Shown here piece after piece: positions 39,154 through 53,100 of a stretch of 64,000 nucleotides of DNA. Made by a program: the position numbers and the translations under genes. The notes beneath the pieces were generated by a model. That model saw only the letters and a list, made by a program, of their open reading frames with translations, made no database searches and was not told the origin of the DNA. How positions within the stretch are numbered: the first letter of the stretch is position 1; the number at the start of each line of letters is the position of its first letter. Source of the DNA: Adineta steineri (lineage: Eukaryota; Rotifera; Eurotatoria; Adinetida; Adinetidae); contig CAJNOI010000019.1 of the NCBI GenBank assembly GCA_905250115.1, positions 680,030 to 744,029 of the forward strand, written 5' to 3'.

Positions 39154-42100
39154 TTATATACGAGTATCCAATGCTTGTGGATGCCATGAATTAGCATGAT
39201 CGGTCTTAAATAATAAAATAATTTAAAATGATTATCTTATTAAAAAATACATACATAATGGAATGCATCGAATGCCATAGGTCGTTTAGATATTGAATGA
39301 ATTGTTTCAATCGTTTCTTTTAAATGATTAATATCAAATGATAACTCTTGTTCATATGATGTTGGCATATATGTTTGATCATATCGACAATAACATTTTG
39401 ACCATAAAACTAAATTAACGACACGCCAATCAACATGAAGATCATCGATAAATATTTGAGGTGATTCAATTGTATCATAATCATAATGTTCAGCATTGGC
39501 TAATAATGTTCCATTTGTTATTGAAATATCATATGAAAAACTTGTTGATTTTGGTCTTTCTGAATATGAATTAGTTCGATTGTATCGTTGCACAGGTGTT
39601 GATTCTGAATCATAAATTGCTGATTCAATACGAGATTTATTTTGTTGATGAGAAGAAGAAGATGAAGAGATTTGTGAATTAAATATAGATGCATCATTTT
39701 TCAATAAACGATATGCATTTTCATCGAGATAAAGTGAAAAATCAAATGATGATAAAACTAAAAGAGTTTTTGGACAATTGCTGATTGCCTGAAGACGTTC
39801 AGTAATATTATTAAATGCAAATGTATGATGATAACAATAACAAATATCATGATAAATTTCAATTAAAAAATAATCCGTAAATTCAAATGAAAATGGATTT
39901 TGAATAATTAATTGATGGATACAATCAAGAAAAAGAAGAAAAACCGGTGACTAAAAATTTTTTATATTGAAATAAAAATATATATAAATAAAGAAATAGA
40001 TTTACTTCTTGTACAGGATATCTATTTACATCATGAGATACTTGTCCGAAACGTTCACGAAATTTATGACCACGAATAATCCATTCACGAACAATTAATT
40101 CACAAAAACCTTTGATTGTACGACATTTTGGTCGAAGTAAAATTTGTATTAATGATGACATTAAACAATTATTATCCGTATCACTTCCTGTTTTATAAAA
40201 TACATATGTATATATAGTCAAAAAACTGATTTGTCTTACCAGCTAATTCTATATTTTTAAAATCAAGTAATTTAGCTAAGGATGCAGCACCATGTAAAGT
40301 TTTTGAAACATATTTAAGCCATTTACATGAATTTAATTTTGTTAACCATTTATCATCATCATTATCATCTATAAATAAAATAAAAACAACAATAGAATTT
40401 TATTCGAACATCAATAATATTTAAATACCAGATGTTACAACACAAATATCAATTAATTTTTCATAACTCGTTTGTAATCGTTTTAAATTACATGGAAATT
40501 TTGCTAGATTATAACGTTGAAAAGGTTGATCATGTATATAATGAGGTGAAGGAACTAAATTTGCATCTGTTGTTGCACGACGTAAACTAAAATAAAACTA
40601 ATTTTATCAATCAAAGAAATTAAAAATTTTTTTTTTTTGGGGTTTAATTGTCATATTAAATATACTGACACCAAAACAATATCAATACATGCAATATATA
40701 AAAAATAGCAACAGTTACCGAGCACGCGCGTGCGTCTCACCCAACATCAGACGCCATCTCTGACTTAGCTGTTAAACTGCTAGTCGTTGTTTTACTTTCA
40801 TTTGTACATATCAATTTTGGACCATCGGTAGTATGTGAACGTAGAGCTTTTGGTAATTTCATTTTTTTTATATTAAAAAATCGAAAAGACGATGATGATG
40901 AAACAGTTGGTGCACTTATTGGTGTTTCTGGACTGTTTATGAGTAAAAGATGAAAAAAAACTCTCTCAATCATATTTAATAACTCTACTAAAACGTTTTT
41001 TTAATTACGTGTTACAAAATATACTTACGGTTCTATAGTTGCAATTTCTCCAATATTTGGAACAGTAATAAGCATAAATTTCTGTGGTTGTATTTGTCTT
41101 TTATTTTGACGATCATTTCTAACTTCAGATGTATGAGTCCAATGCCAAATCTTTAAAAATTATTTATATTAAAAATAAAAGAGAAGTAAAATTCTTATTT
41201 ACCAAATCTTTACAATTATCATCATCATTACTATTGACTAAACGAACAAATGGACCTTCTCTAAATTATAAACATAAACAATAATACAAAATAATTTTAT
41301 TCTAAAAAAATCTTTACTCTTGGACAATGTATTGTTTATTAAATTTTTTTCTATCAACAATCCATCGCTGCTCATTTGCTTCATATAATTCGTCTTTCCA
41401 ATGATTCGATATCATATAACTTTTTATACGCTCATCATTACTCATAGAAAAATCTAGATTTAATTAAAAATAAATAAATAATTAATAATATATAATAATT
41501 AACCTGCTGTAATATCATCTATTGATCGTGAATTCATTATTGTAGTTAAGATATTATCATGACTAGGTCGATCTTTAGAATTTTCTTCTAATGCAAGATA
41601 TGGATATAATTGATTTTTCGATTGAAATCGACTATTAAGTCTTAATGCTTCAATATACTATACAAAGAATATATGATAAAAATTATATAAAATTAAATAG
41701 ATCTTACTGTTTCCATATTTGTTGTAGGTGCATGTGAATGTTTAGTTCCCGTATTGGATTGCGTCACTGAACATTTTGTAAATGTTATAACTCGAAAATC
41801 CTATTCATTAAAAGAATTGAATAAATATTTAGCAAAAAAAAAAAGAAAGAACGTCATTTTACTCTTGTAGTTATAGTAAATGTTCTTGTTTCTGATTGTA
41901 TTTGACTTTCATTTAAAAATGATTTGAATCCTGATCGAGAATCCACCGCTAAAATTGAAATTTCAATAAATCGAATTGAAATTCTTATTGATATATATAC
42001 TTACGTGCAACATTTATATTATGAATAGATGTTAATGGAATGTCATATGTACCAATATATTTATTCCCAGAAAATATCTATGAAAGAATAAATAATTTAA

Positions 42101-42551
42101 TTTTTATTAATATAATATATATTTTACATACGAAATCATTATCTTCAATTTCTTGATCAGGTGCAAATACAAGTCGAAATGTAGTCATATATAAAGTTCC
42201 AGTTAAGCGTTCACATTTATTTTCTATATATTCAACATTACGCACATGCATGTTAAATGGCATTTCTTCTAAAAAAACAAATCTTCATGTATATTTTCAT
42301 AAATTAAAAAATAATTGAAATACAAACTTGGTAATAAGTTTCGAATACTTTTTATCAACTAAAAAATAGATAGATGGATGGATATTGAATTAGATATCTT
42401 AAAATATTGTACATACATCAGGTAGAATATTTGATATTGCATCGTTCTTTGTCGTTGAATCAATATGAGAACCATTAACATAGGTACGAGATTGTTGTTG
42501 TCGGCTGATACTTGCCGATCGATTGCCGAAACTATTTCGGCGAGTTGACAT
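39154..42551 (-). CDS. myotubularin-related protein, catalytically inactive class (MTMR10/11/12-like)
   Basis: At least 14 small exons with 45-70-bp introns, from the ATG at 42551 (MSTRRNSFGNRSASISRQQQ) to the stop at 39154-39156. The N-terminal part carries a PH-GRAM domain (ENKCERLTGTLYMTTFRLVF...IFSGNKYIGTYDIPLTSIHN). The phosphatase-like domain includes YIEALRLNSRFQSKNQLYPY and the region where active members have the C-x5-R loop: here GSDTDNNCLMSSLIQILLRP, followed by CRTIKGFCELIVREW and FRERFGQ. The HCSDGWDRT-type signature is absent, so it should be a pseudophosphatase that partners and regulates active phosphoinositide 3-phosphatases. A Ser-rich linker (SSSSSSHQQNK) lies near the C-terminus. 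A 100-bp stretch around 40620-40735 is intron with a poly-T tract and a CG-alternating motif. Confidence 0.8.
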
Positions 42552-44170
42552 ACTTTTAATTGTAAATTTTCATTTTATAATAAAAGTAAAAAACGTAAAA
42601 CTAAAACTAAGCTGAAGGACTAATGATCGATGAGTCATTTCGACTACGATAAATAGTTAATTTTATTAGCCAATAGAATTTTAAGAGAACATTTTTCATA
42701 AAAAAAAAAGAAACGACTATTATCACTCAGCTCATCTTGCGATGAATAACCGAGAAAAATAATCATTTTATCATTCATATAAAAAAAACAATCATTGATT
42801 GATGACAATTGTCAATAATCATATATTATTGTGGTCGTATCGGTTATAAATATAGAGAAATCAAGGCATTGGTATACTTTTGTCAGACACAATTTGATCT
42901 AAATTAATCTATTCACTTGTCAATACGAATTATAAAAACTGTAATATTCTAATTAAATCCAAGTTTTTTTTATATCTGTTGACAATCAAATGATTTTAAA
43001 GTCTTATAGAAACTAAACGGATATATTTCTTTCAAGCAACAATAAAATTGTTAAATATGATATCAATTGCGTAGAAAAAAAATATTTTGCACTTTCTAAA
43101 CCTCTATTTGATATAACCGAATGAAGTAATTATACATGGATATTGAGTGTACTACAAGTATGCAAATAATAATAGATAAAGTATAACAGCTTCAGAAAGT
43201 TTAAGATTAGTTGATATTAGTACAATATAAAAATTCATGAATCATAGTCCACGTTTTTTTCTTTTGAGACTATCATATGTAAAAACTAATACTGTAATAA
43301 TTATTTAAGAGTTCGCTTTTTAAAATATCTCTTATCAGTTTACTTATTATTATCATTTTCTAAAACAGTATGAAGTACTCTAGATAACATTACTTTTAAC
43401 ACCATGTGTATTCTTAAAAAATGACAAGAACATGTTTAAATACTCCAACATTGTATAAGTTTTTTTGACTTGTAATATACATACATATATTAAATAAAAA
43501 TGAATATTTCGAGAAGTTTCTAGAAATGGAAACTTTTTTTTCTCTACACTCAAAAACTTACAATCTAAATTTTCGAGATAATATTAAGGTCATTGATATT
43601 TTTCTCTTTAAGAAGTTCTTATAAAGTTCTATTTCTTCTTTTTTATTGCATAATTACTCATGACTATATTTGTATATTTTACAAGATATCAAGTTAATAT
43701 TTCTTTTTATTTACAATCTCTTTTTGTTTGATATCTATCTTACAGGCGAGCCGCCAATAGGGTTCTTTTGTTTATTAACAATAGAACTTCGTATGTTTTT
43801 GTAGAGATGAATTCATCAACTCTTGTTAACGAGAATACTAGAATTATCTTGATAAAAGTCCTTTCTATTTGTTTGCCCTTGTACTGCTTTGAAATATGTT
43901 TGTCTTAAATAAAAAAAAAATTTGGAATGGAGTAGGAGAGAGAGAGAGAAAAAAAGACAATTATCAGCTACATCTACTACTGACAAAAGTAACAAACAAA
44001 AAAGATAAGACTATAAGTAACACTGCTATTAAAGCATATAGATTATTATTCAAAAAGAAAACGAACATACTGAGAGTCGAAAGTGTATATTTAAGTGCAT
44101 AAACTTTTCTTTTTATTCTTCGTTTTAGAAATCTATAGTTTTGTATTCTTATTTATTTATAACGAGGATC
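42552..44170. other. intergenic region between divergent genes
   Basis: 1.6 kb of AT-rich DNA with no convincing gene and, unlike most spacers here, no telomere-like motif. A 68-codon frame at 43896-44102 is low-complexity and lysine-rich; I reject it. Confidence 0.5.
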
Positions 44171-47100
44171 ATGGACAGTACCATGTTCGTGCTCCTTATT
44201 GTATACCTTATTGGTATTGCGGGTAAGTTGATCTGAATGATTTTTATCGAAAAAAAAACATTATACAATTTTTTTCTTCTTATATTATAGCTCAGTCAAA
44301 CATTCCCAAAGAAGGTTTGTAAATTTATAAAAGGTTTGTTTCTTTTTTGATATATGATAATTTATATATAGATCCCGGATGGAGAAATGACGTTGATANN
44401 NNNNNNNNNNNNNNNNNNNNNNNNNNNNNNNNNNNNNNNNNNNNNNNNNNNNNNNNNNNNNNNNNNNNNNNNNNNNNNNNNNNNNNNNNNNNNNNNNNCA
44501 CCTTATAGTGGACCTCAAAATGATCATACTTTAGGTTTGAATATCTTTCTTTTTGTTGATGAATAGAAAAATAAAACAAATTTTATATATCTTATCTATT
44601 AAATAGGAAGCACTCAAGGTCAATATCTTTTCTTGAATTCATTATTCACAGCACAACAGACAACAGTTGCCGTTATTCAAAGTGAACTGTTTGAACCAAC
44701 ATCACGTGCTGGTCGTTGTATAACATTTTGGTATGTTATGCGTGGTAGTCAATTAGGTCGTGTTGATCTTAATATTACAACTACACAAGGAACAAATATG
44801 ATATGGTCATTTGGTACTGTTGATCAAGGTGAATCATGGCATTTTGCTTCAGTTGGTTACTATTCAGATGTTGCACATTTTGTAATATAAATTTTTAAAT
44901 TATTATCATAGAATTTAAAATGTTTTTTTTTCAAAATAGATTGTTGTCGAAGGAACTGTTACTGCACAAATGCAAGGTTATTATGCAATTGATGATATTG
45001 ATATTCGTGATAGTTATTGTGGAACAAATCCAACAAATGCAGCTGTAACTATTTTAACAACACCTGCAACTGTAACTCGACCAACAACAGCATTTCAAAG
45101 TTAGTATTATTTAAAATAAAATAATATAAAATTTAAAAATCTTTCTTTTATAGTTCCAAGTATTTATGATTGTACATTTGAAACTGATTTTTGTTCATGG
45201 ACACATCTTTCTGATGCTAAACTTAACTGGACTCGAAATCAAGGTTCTACTGGAACATTTGAAACTGGTCCTCTATTTGATGTAACAACACATACAGGTA
45301 ATTTATATAAACAAATTTACAATAGTTATTAAAATCATCTACTATCTATCTTCAGACAAAGGCTGGTATATTTATCTTGAAACATCTTATCCAGTAGAAT
45401 TAAATGATACAGCAAGATTAAAATCACCATCGATTGCTGGTTCAACAACAAAATGTTTTGAATTTTGGTATCACATGAATGGACCTGATATAAATCGTTT
45501 AGATGTATTAACTATCGATTCATCAAATGTCGAAACAACTGTCTGGTCACGTGAAGGTTCACAAGGAAATGTTTGGCGTTTAGGAAAAGTTAAATTAAAT
45601 GATATTACTGATGAATATAGTGTATGTAAAAAATTACTTTTAATTTCAAAATTCTATCAAAAATTGTTTAATTTATTTAGATTATTCTTCAAGGTGTTGC
45701 TGGTAGTAGTTTTCAAGGTGATATTGCATTAGACAATCTTCAATTAATTGATGGCAATTGTCCAAGTGATTACCCATTAGAATGTGATTTTGATGATGAA
45801 GGTATATGTGGTTTTACACATGATATAACTGCACAACATCGATGGATTAGAAATAAAGGTACGAAAAAAAAAATAAAAGACAAACTTTTTGAAAATAAAA
45901 CAAATATTTTAGGTTCAACACCTAGTACATTGAGCGGACCAACTGTCGATCATACTACAATGACTAGTAGTGGTAAGAAGAAAACTTTGAAAAAATTATC
46001 TTTTATTCTTATTGAAAATTTAGGATATTACATGTATTTTCCAAGTGCTAATACAGCTCGTGCAGGTGAAAAAGCTCGATTAATATCTCCATGGATGAAT
46101 AATACAGATGGACAATGTCTTTCATTTTGGTATCATAGTTATGGTGTTGATGTTGGTGCATTAACAGTTTATAAACGCTTACAATCATCAGATGATTTAT
46201 ATCCAATGTGGAAAATTAATTATAATTTTGGTGATGTATGGAATGCAGCAGAGATAACAATACGAAACACGGATGAACCATGGGCTATTGAATTTGAAGG
46301 TGAATATGGTATTGGATATTTTGGTGATTTAGCTCTTGATGATATCGTTATTAAAAATGGTGCATGTCAACCAATCGGTTCATGTTCATTTGAATCAATT
46401 GATTTCTGTACTTGGCATAATGTTCGTCCACCAGCAGATGACTTTGATTGGCTTGTTGCACATGGTGAAACAGATTCAGCATTTACTGGACCAACAGTTG
46501 ATCATACATTTAATGATCAATTTGGTTATTATGCATTCATTGAGGCATCACATCCACGACAAAATAATGATCGTGCTGTTCTTGAATCAACTGTACTTAT
46601 GCCAACATCAACAATTGGTTATTGTTTTTCATTTTGGTATCATATGTACGGAGAAATTGGTACATTGAATGTTTTTATTCAAAGTGTTAAAGCAAAAGAA
46701 CCATTATGGATTTGGTAAGAAAAATTTAATAAAGAAAATTTTTATATATTTAATTATCATATACATATTAATAGGACACAAAGCGGAAATAAAGGTGATG
46801 AATGGTTAAATGGTCAAGTTACTATTCGTTCAAGTTTATATTATCGATTACAAATTGAAGGAGTCATTGGTAAGATAAAAATCAAATTATTTTTCTTAAT
46901 ATTCAATATATTTTTTATTTAATATCTATTTAGGTACATCATTTCAAGGTGATGCAGCTATTGATGATCTTCGTGTTTTTGAAAATCCATGTACATTAAC
47001 ACCATCAAATGCTGATCCATCATTACTTCCACCAAGTACAACAACAACAACAGCAGCAACTGTAACAGTTGCACCAGGCCCATATGATTGTACATTTGAA

Positions 47101-50100
47101 AATGATGTATGTACTGGTTGGGAAAATATGGCAAATAATCGATTTAATTGGGCACGAGTACAAGGTTCAGCTGTACCAGCACCAGGTATATTATATTTTT
47201 TATCATATTTTCTCCAGTTTAAACATTTATCTTACTCTTTAGAAATCGATCATACAACAGGTACTCGAGAAGGTTATTTCATGCAAGCTGTTTTAAATCA
47301 ACGTCCAGCAAATGATTATGCTCGTTTGAAGAGTCCTCTACTTAATGATGTACAATGTATGACATTCTATTATCATATATATGGACATGGTGGTACTCTC
47401 AATCTTTATATGGCTTTGGGTGATAATTTAGGTATACAATTATGGACACGTAAAGGTTCACAAGGAGATGTATGGCGTTTTGGACGACTGTCAACAAATA
47501 AAAATAATGCCAATGTTGTTTTTGAAGGTAATTAATATAAATGAGAAAAAAAAATAATCAAAATTCATTTATCATTTTTTCTTTTTAAAGCTATTGCTGA
47601 TGCAAATGCTATTGGTGATGTATCTATTGATGATGTTAGATTTTCACCTGGTGCATGTAAAGAAAGTGCTGCTATTGGCGAATCCTGTACATTTACTGAT
47701 TATACTCAATGTGGTTTTACACAAAATACTACTGGTTCATCTTTACAATGGCAAACATTTGGTGGTGGTGATAGTCAATTACGTACAACAGCAATTCCAT
47801 TTGATCATACAACTGGTACAAATCGTGGTTCATATATATATATTGATTTTGAGAATCGTGGTGAAAATCTTAGAGGACATCTTTATTCACCAGTATATGA
47901 ATCAACAAAGAATCAATCATATTGTGTCGAATTTTATTATGTACTTACTGGTGCAAATATAACACTCAATGTATCAACTGAAAGTAGTACTGGAACACAA
48001 CGAAACATATTTACACGAAATTATGATCATGGATTAACATGGATTAAAGGTGAAGCAACAATAACTATAACTAGTCAATTTCGAATTATTTTCGAAGCAA
48101 TAAGTGGTAACTTTCGACAAGGTACTATATTGTTAATGATATTTATGTATATGAGTATATATTTTTCTCGTTTTATATAGGTTTTATCGCACTTGATGAT
48201 TATCAATATCATTCTGGTGAATGTAGTTTTCGTTCAAATGAATGTACATTCGATGATGGTTCATTATGTTCATGGACAAATGCAGCAGATAATCAATTTG
48301 ATTGGCTTGTTCATAAAGGACAAACATTAACGTATGCCACTGGACCAAATGGAGATCATAGTATGTTGAATAATTTAAATAAATTCATTTAAAATAAAAA
48401 TAAATGTTCTATTTTAGCATCTGGAAATGGTTATTATATATATATTGAAACATCTTCACCGGCTCAACCAGGATGGAAAGCTCGATTAGAATCCGAAATT
48501 TTTGTTGATAATCGTCCAAGATGTTTTTCATTTTGGTATCATATGTAAGTTTATTTTGAATATATATTAATCGATCTTATTTAATTCGTTTTAATTAGGT
48601 TTGGAGATGATATTGGGCGTTTAAATATTTATTTACGTTCATTAGAAGTAAATAATTTTACTACTGACTCATTAGTATGGGTATTAGCTGGACCTCAATC
48701 AAATAGTTGGAGACATGCTCTAGCACCTATTCAACCAAATGGTCGATATCAAATTATTATTGAAGGTATCTGTGGAAAAAGTTTTGAAGGTGATATTGCT
48801 GTTGATGACATTGGAGTTTTGTCAGTCGAAACATGTCAATTACAACCAGTTGATGCTGATCCAATTCAAGTATCTCAACAAGCAATAGCTTGTGGATTTG
48901 AACAAAACTTTTGTCAATGGCAACATGATACAACTGGAAAATTTAATTGGACTAGACATACAGAAAGTACACCATCGACAGATACTGGTCCAACTTCAGG
49001 TAACAAAATTTTCGAAAAATTTGAAAATCTTAAACTTTTTCTCTTGTAATTTTGTAGGTGCAGATAATTCACCATATTATATCTATATTGAATCAAGTTA
49101 TCCACAAAATGAAGGTGATCGTGCTGGTATCATTTCACCAGTAATAACAAAACCAAGATCATCTATGTGCTTTCAATTCTATTTTCATATGTAAATAACT
49201 AAAACAATAGATTTAAATAAATATTATATTGTAATTCTTTTCTTATAGGTGGGGTGCAACTATTGGTTCATTACAAATATCAGCTATGCTAAATACACCT
49301 ACTGGTCAACAAAAAATGTTACTTTGGGAACGTAATGAAACACAAGCAAAAGAATGGCGTCAAGGACATATTAATTTACGTGATATTCCATATGATTTTG
49401 CAATGAAAATTGATGGTTTTGTTGGAAATGGATTTGAAGGAGATGTAAATTGATACAATTTCTAATTTTTCTAGTTATATTTATTTCTATTGAAAATTTT
49501 TAGATTGCAGTTGATGAATTATTTTTACTTGATGGTGAATGTCCACCTTCGATTTGGTGCGATTTTGAAACATCTTTTTGTGGATGGTCAAATGATACAA
49601 CTGGTGATTTTTACTGGACACGTACACAAAAAGCAACAGATTCAATTGGTACTGGACCAACAACAGGTGAATAATGCAATGAAATTTTTTTAAAAATAAT
49701 TTTATTTTCAATATTTTAATAGATCATACCACTGGAACTGATCGTGGTTATTATCTTTATATTGAAACATCTTCACCTACAAAAACTGGTGACAAAGCAC
49801 GAATTGTCAGTCCAACATATTCTCCATCATCATCGGTATGTTTGAAATTTTTCTATCATATGTACGGACCATCAATTGGTACATTAAATGTTATTATGGC
49901 TACTACAAAACAATTATTATGGACAAAGAGGTATAAAAAAAAATAAAAATTCTTTATATTCAAATCTTGTATAAATTTCTTGTATAGTGGTAATCTTGGT
50001 AATCGATGGCGTTATGGACATGTAACTGTACGTAGTAATAGTCCATATCAAGTAGCATTTGAAGGAGTTGTCGGTTCAAGTTTTCAAGTAAAATAAAAAA

Positions 50101-53100
50101 ACAATTTTGTTTTGAAAATTTCAATATATAAATAATGAATTTAATTTAGGGTGACATTGCTATTGATGATATTCTTATAGCAAATGGAGCATGTGAAGAA
50201 GAAGGAAGTTGTAATTTTGAAGATGGAACATTTTGTGGATTTTACAATCCAAGAGAAGAAGATGATTTTGATTGGACACTTAATCAAGGTGAAACATTTT
50301 CAGATGACACTGGGTAAAGAAAATTTTAGATTTAATATATATATATAATACATTTCTCTTCTAGACCAAATGTTGATCATACAACAGGAACAGGTGCTGG
50401 TTATTATGCTTATATTGAATCATCATATCCGCAACTACTCGGACATAAAGCATGGTTAGTTAGTGAAATTATTGAATCACCAAAAGGTGCTTGTCTTGAT
50501 TTTTGGTATCATATGAAAGGACAAACAACGGGTAACATGACAGTCTTTTATCGAGTCTTAGATAAAGCTCCAGCTTCATTATGGTTTCAAGAAGTAATTA
50601 TATCATAGTTTGAATTAAATAAATATGAAAGTAAATTAAATTTTTTTCTATTCAGGGTGATCAAGGTGATCGTTGGATAAATGCTAAAGTTGATATACCA
50701 GTAACAAATGATCATTATGATTTCATTTTTCAAGGTGTTGTGGTATGTAAACTAGTATTTTCTTTTTCGATAAACCTAAAATATTATTTATAGGGTGATG
50801 GTCATCAATCGGATATAGCACTTGATGATGTTAGTTTAGGACAAGGTGGTAATTGTGCTTTTCTTGCATCAACAACTCAAGCACCTGTAACACAACCATC
50901 AGCTGCATTTGAATGGGATTTTGAAGATGGCACATTAGGTGATTGGCAACAAGAAGAACAAGCACCATGGGTAGTTGCAAGTGGTCAAACAGCTGTATAT
51001 GGTAAAGCACCATTAGCTGATCATACAAGACAAAATGTTCTTGGAAAATATGCTTATGTACCAATTGACGCAACTGGTGGTCCAATTTATTATTCTACAA
51101 TTGGTATTCGTTCAATACCAAGAGGTGTTCCATATTGTCTTGATTTTTGGTATCAAGCATTTATTTCCAGTGATACAGTACTTAATGTTTATATGCAAAA
51201 TGGAACAGCAGAACATACTAATATTTGGCGTCGACCTGGAACAACAGCACGTGATCAATGGACACATTCATCAGTTAATCTTGGAGTAAATCATGGTACA
51301 GCACATTTAAGTATTTCAGGTAAAGAAATGAAATTTTCGTTTATATTTTTTATTTAATACAAATTTTATAGCTGCTGTTGTACCTCGTTCAACTGGTTAT
51401 GTTGCTATCGATGATGTAAGAATACTTAATGGTGCTTGTCCATCTGCACGTGTCTGCGATTTCGAAGATGATTCAATATGTGGTTATCAAAATGATGCTA
51501 CAGCTGATTTTACATGGTCAAGACATAAAGGTTCAACTTCATCATCAACAACTGGCGCTACAAATGGTATGTTTCGAAGAAAATAAAACATTGTTTTATA
51601 TTTATATAAAATATTTCATTTAGATCATACGTATGGAACTAATTTTGGTTATTATATGTATATTGAAACAAGTGCTCCACAAAAAACAGGTGATAAAGCT
51701 CGTCTTATTTCTCCTGAATATGATGTTGCAGCTGGTGGTTCATGTTTACAATTTTTCTATCATATGTGGGGTGACAGTACTGGTGCATTTAATGTTTACC
51801 TTAAAGTTGGTGCAAATTTTGAAGCTCGTCCATTATGGGCACTTAGTGGCGATCAAGGTGATTTCTGGCGACCAGCTCGTGCAACAATACAAACATCAGG
51901 AAAATTTCAAGTAAATAAAAAACTAATTTCAAACTTAAACTTAAACTAATGATTTCTTTAGGTCGTATTCGAAGGTGTAGTTGGTCCAAGTTTTACTGGT
52001 GATATCTCATTAGATGATATTACAATATCACCAGGTGCATGTCCTGCATCAGGTTCATGTACATTCGAACAAGATCTATGTACTTGGACACCATCATCTA
52101 GACCAAATGATTTCGATTGGTATCGTTTATCATCAAAACAAATTAGTTTACTTTATAATGGTACAGATTATCCATTAACTGATACAACAGTAAACAATGC
52201 TTATGGACATTTTCTTTGGGCTGCATCCGATTTTCGAGCAAATCGTATTAATCAAACATCACATCTTTATTCAGAAATTCTTTTAGCTTATCAACATCAA
52301 AATGGTGCATGTTTAACATTCAGTTCTTTTCTAACTGGTTCAACAAAATTAAATGTTTATATACGTCCACGACCAGCTGGTCAAAATTCTACATTATTAT
52401 GGTCATCGAATGAGGATGATAATCATGACGTGTGGTTTCAACAACAAATCGAAATATCAATTATTGCTAATGATTTCGAAGTAAAGAAGAAAAAAATATA
52501 TATTATATTTATTTATATAATCATTTGTTTTCTTTATTAAGATCTATTTTGAAGGAAAATTTGAAGCACCTGGAACTCACGGTTCAATTGGGTTAGATGA
52601 TATACATATACATTCAACAGCATGTTCAGAAATTGATACAACACCATCACCCTCAATTCCATTTAATTGTGGTGATGGAACTACAGTACCTCAATCATTA
52701 GTTTGGTAATTAATAATGTCAAAAAAACAAAATTGAAATATTCTTTTCTGTTTTATTTTAGTAATTTTATTACTGATTGCCCCAACGGTCGCGATGAACA
52801 AAATTGTGCTGATTGTACATTTGAACAAGGTACATGTCAATGGTTAGATCTTAGTACTGGTCCTTTCGCATGGGCGCGTGATCAAGGTGTAAACGTTGCA
52901 CCATCACATCTCGGTCCAGTTACTGATCGTAAGTTTTAAAACTGTTTTTTTTTATTTCAATCAAAAGTTCTTCGTTATAATTTTCTTTTATTTAGATACA
53001 ACTCATACAGGTCGAGGATATTATATGTATGTAAAATCAAATGATGGCTTTTTCTGGGATGATGCTATATTAGAACTACAACAAGTTCTTCAACCAAGTT

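Noticed and set aside
43896..44102. 68-codon lysine-rich frame upstream of the MAM gene
   Set aside because: It reads through poly-A and GA-rich tracts; the composition is explained by base bias.
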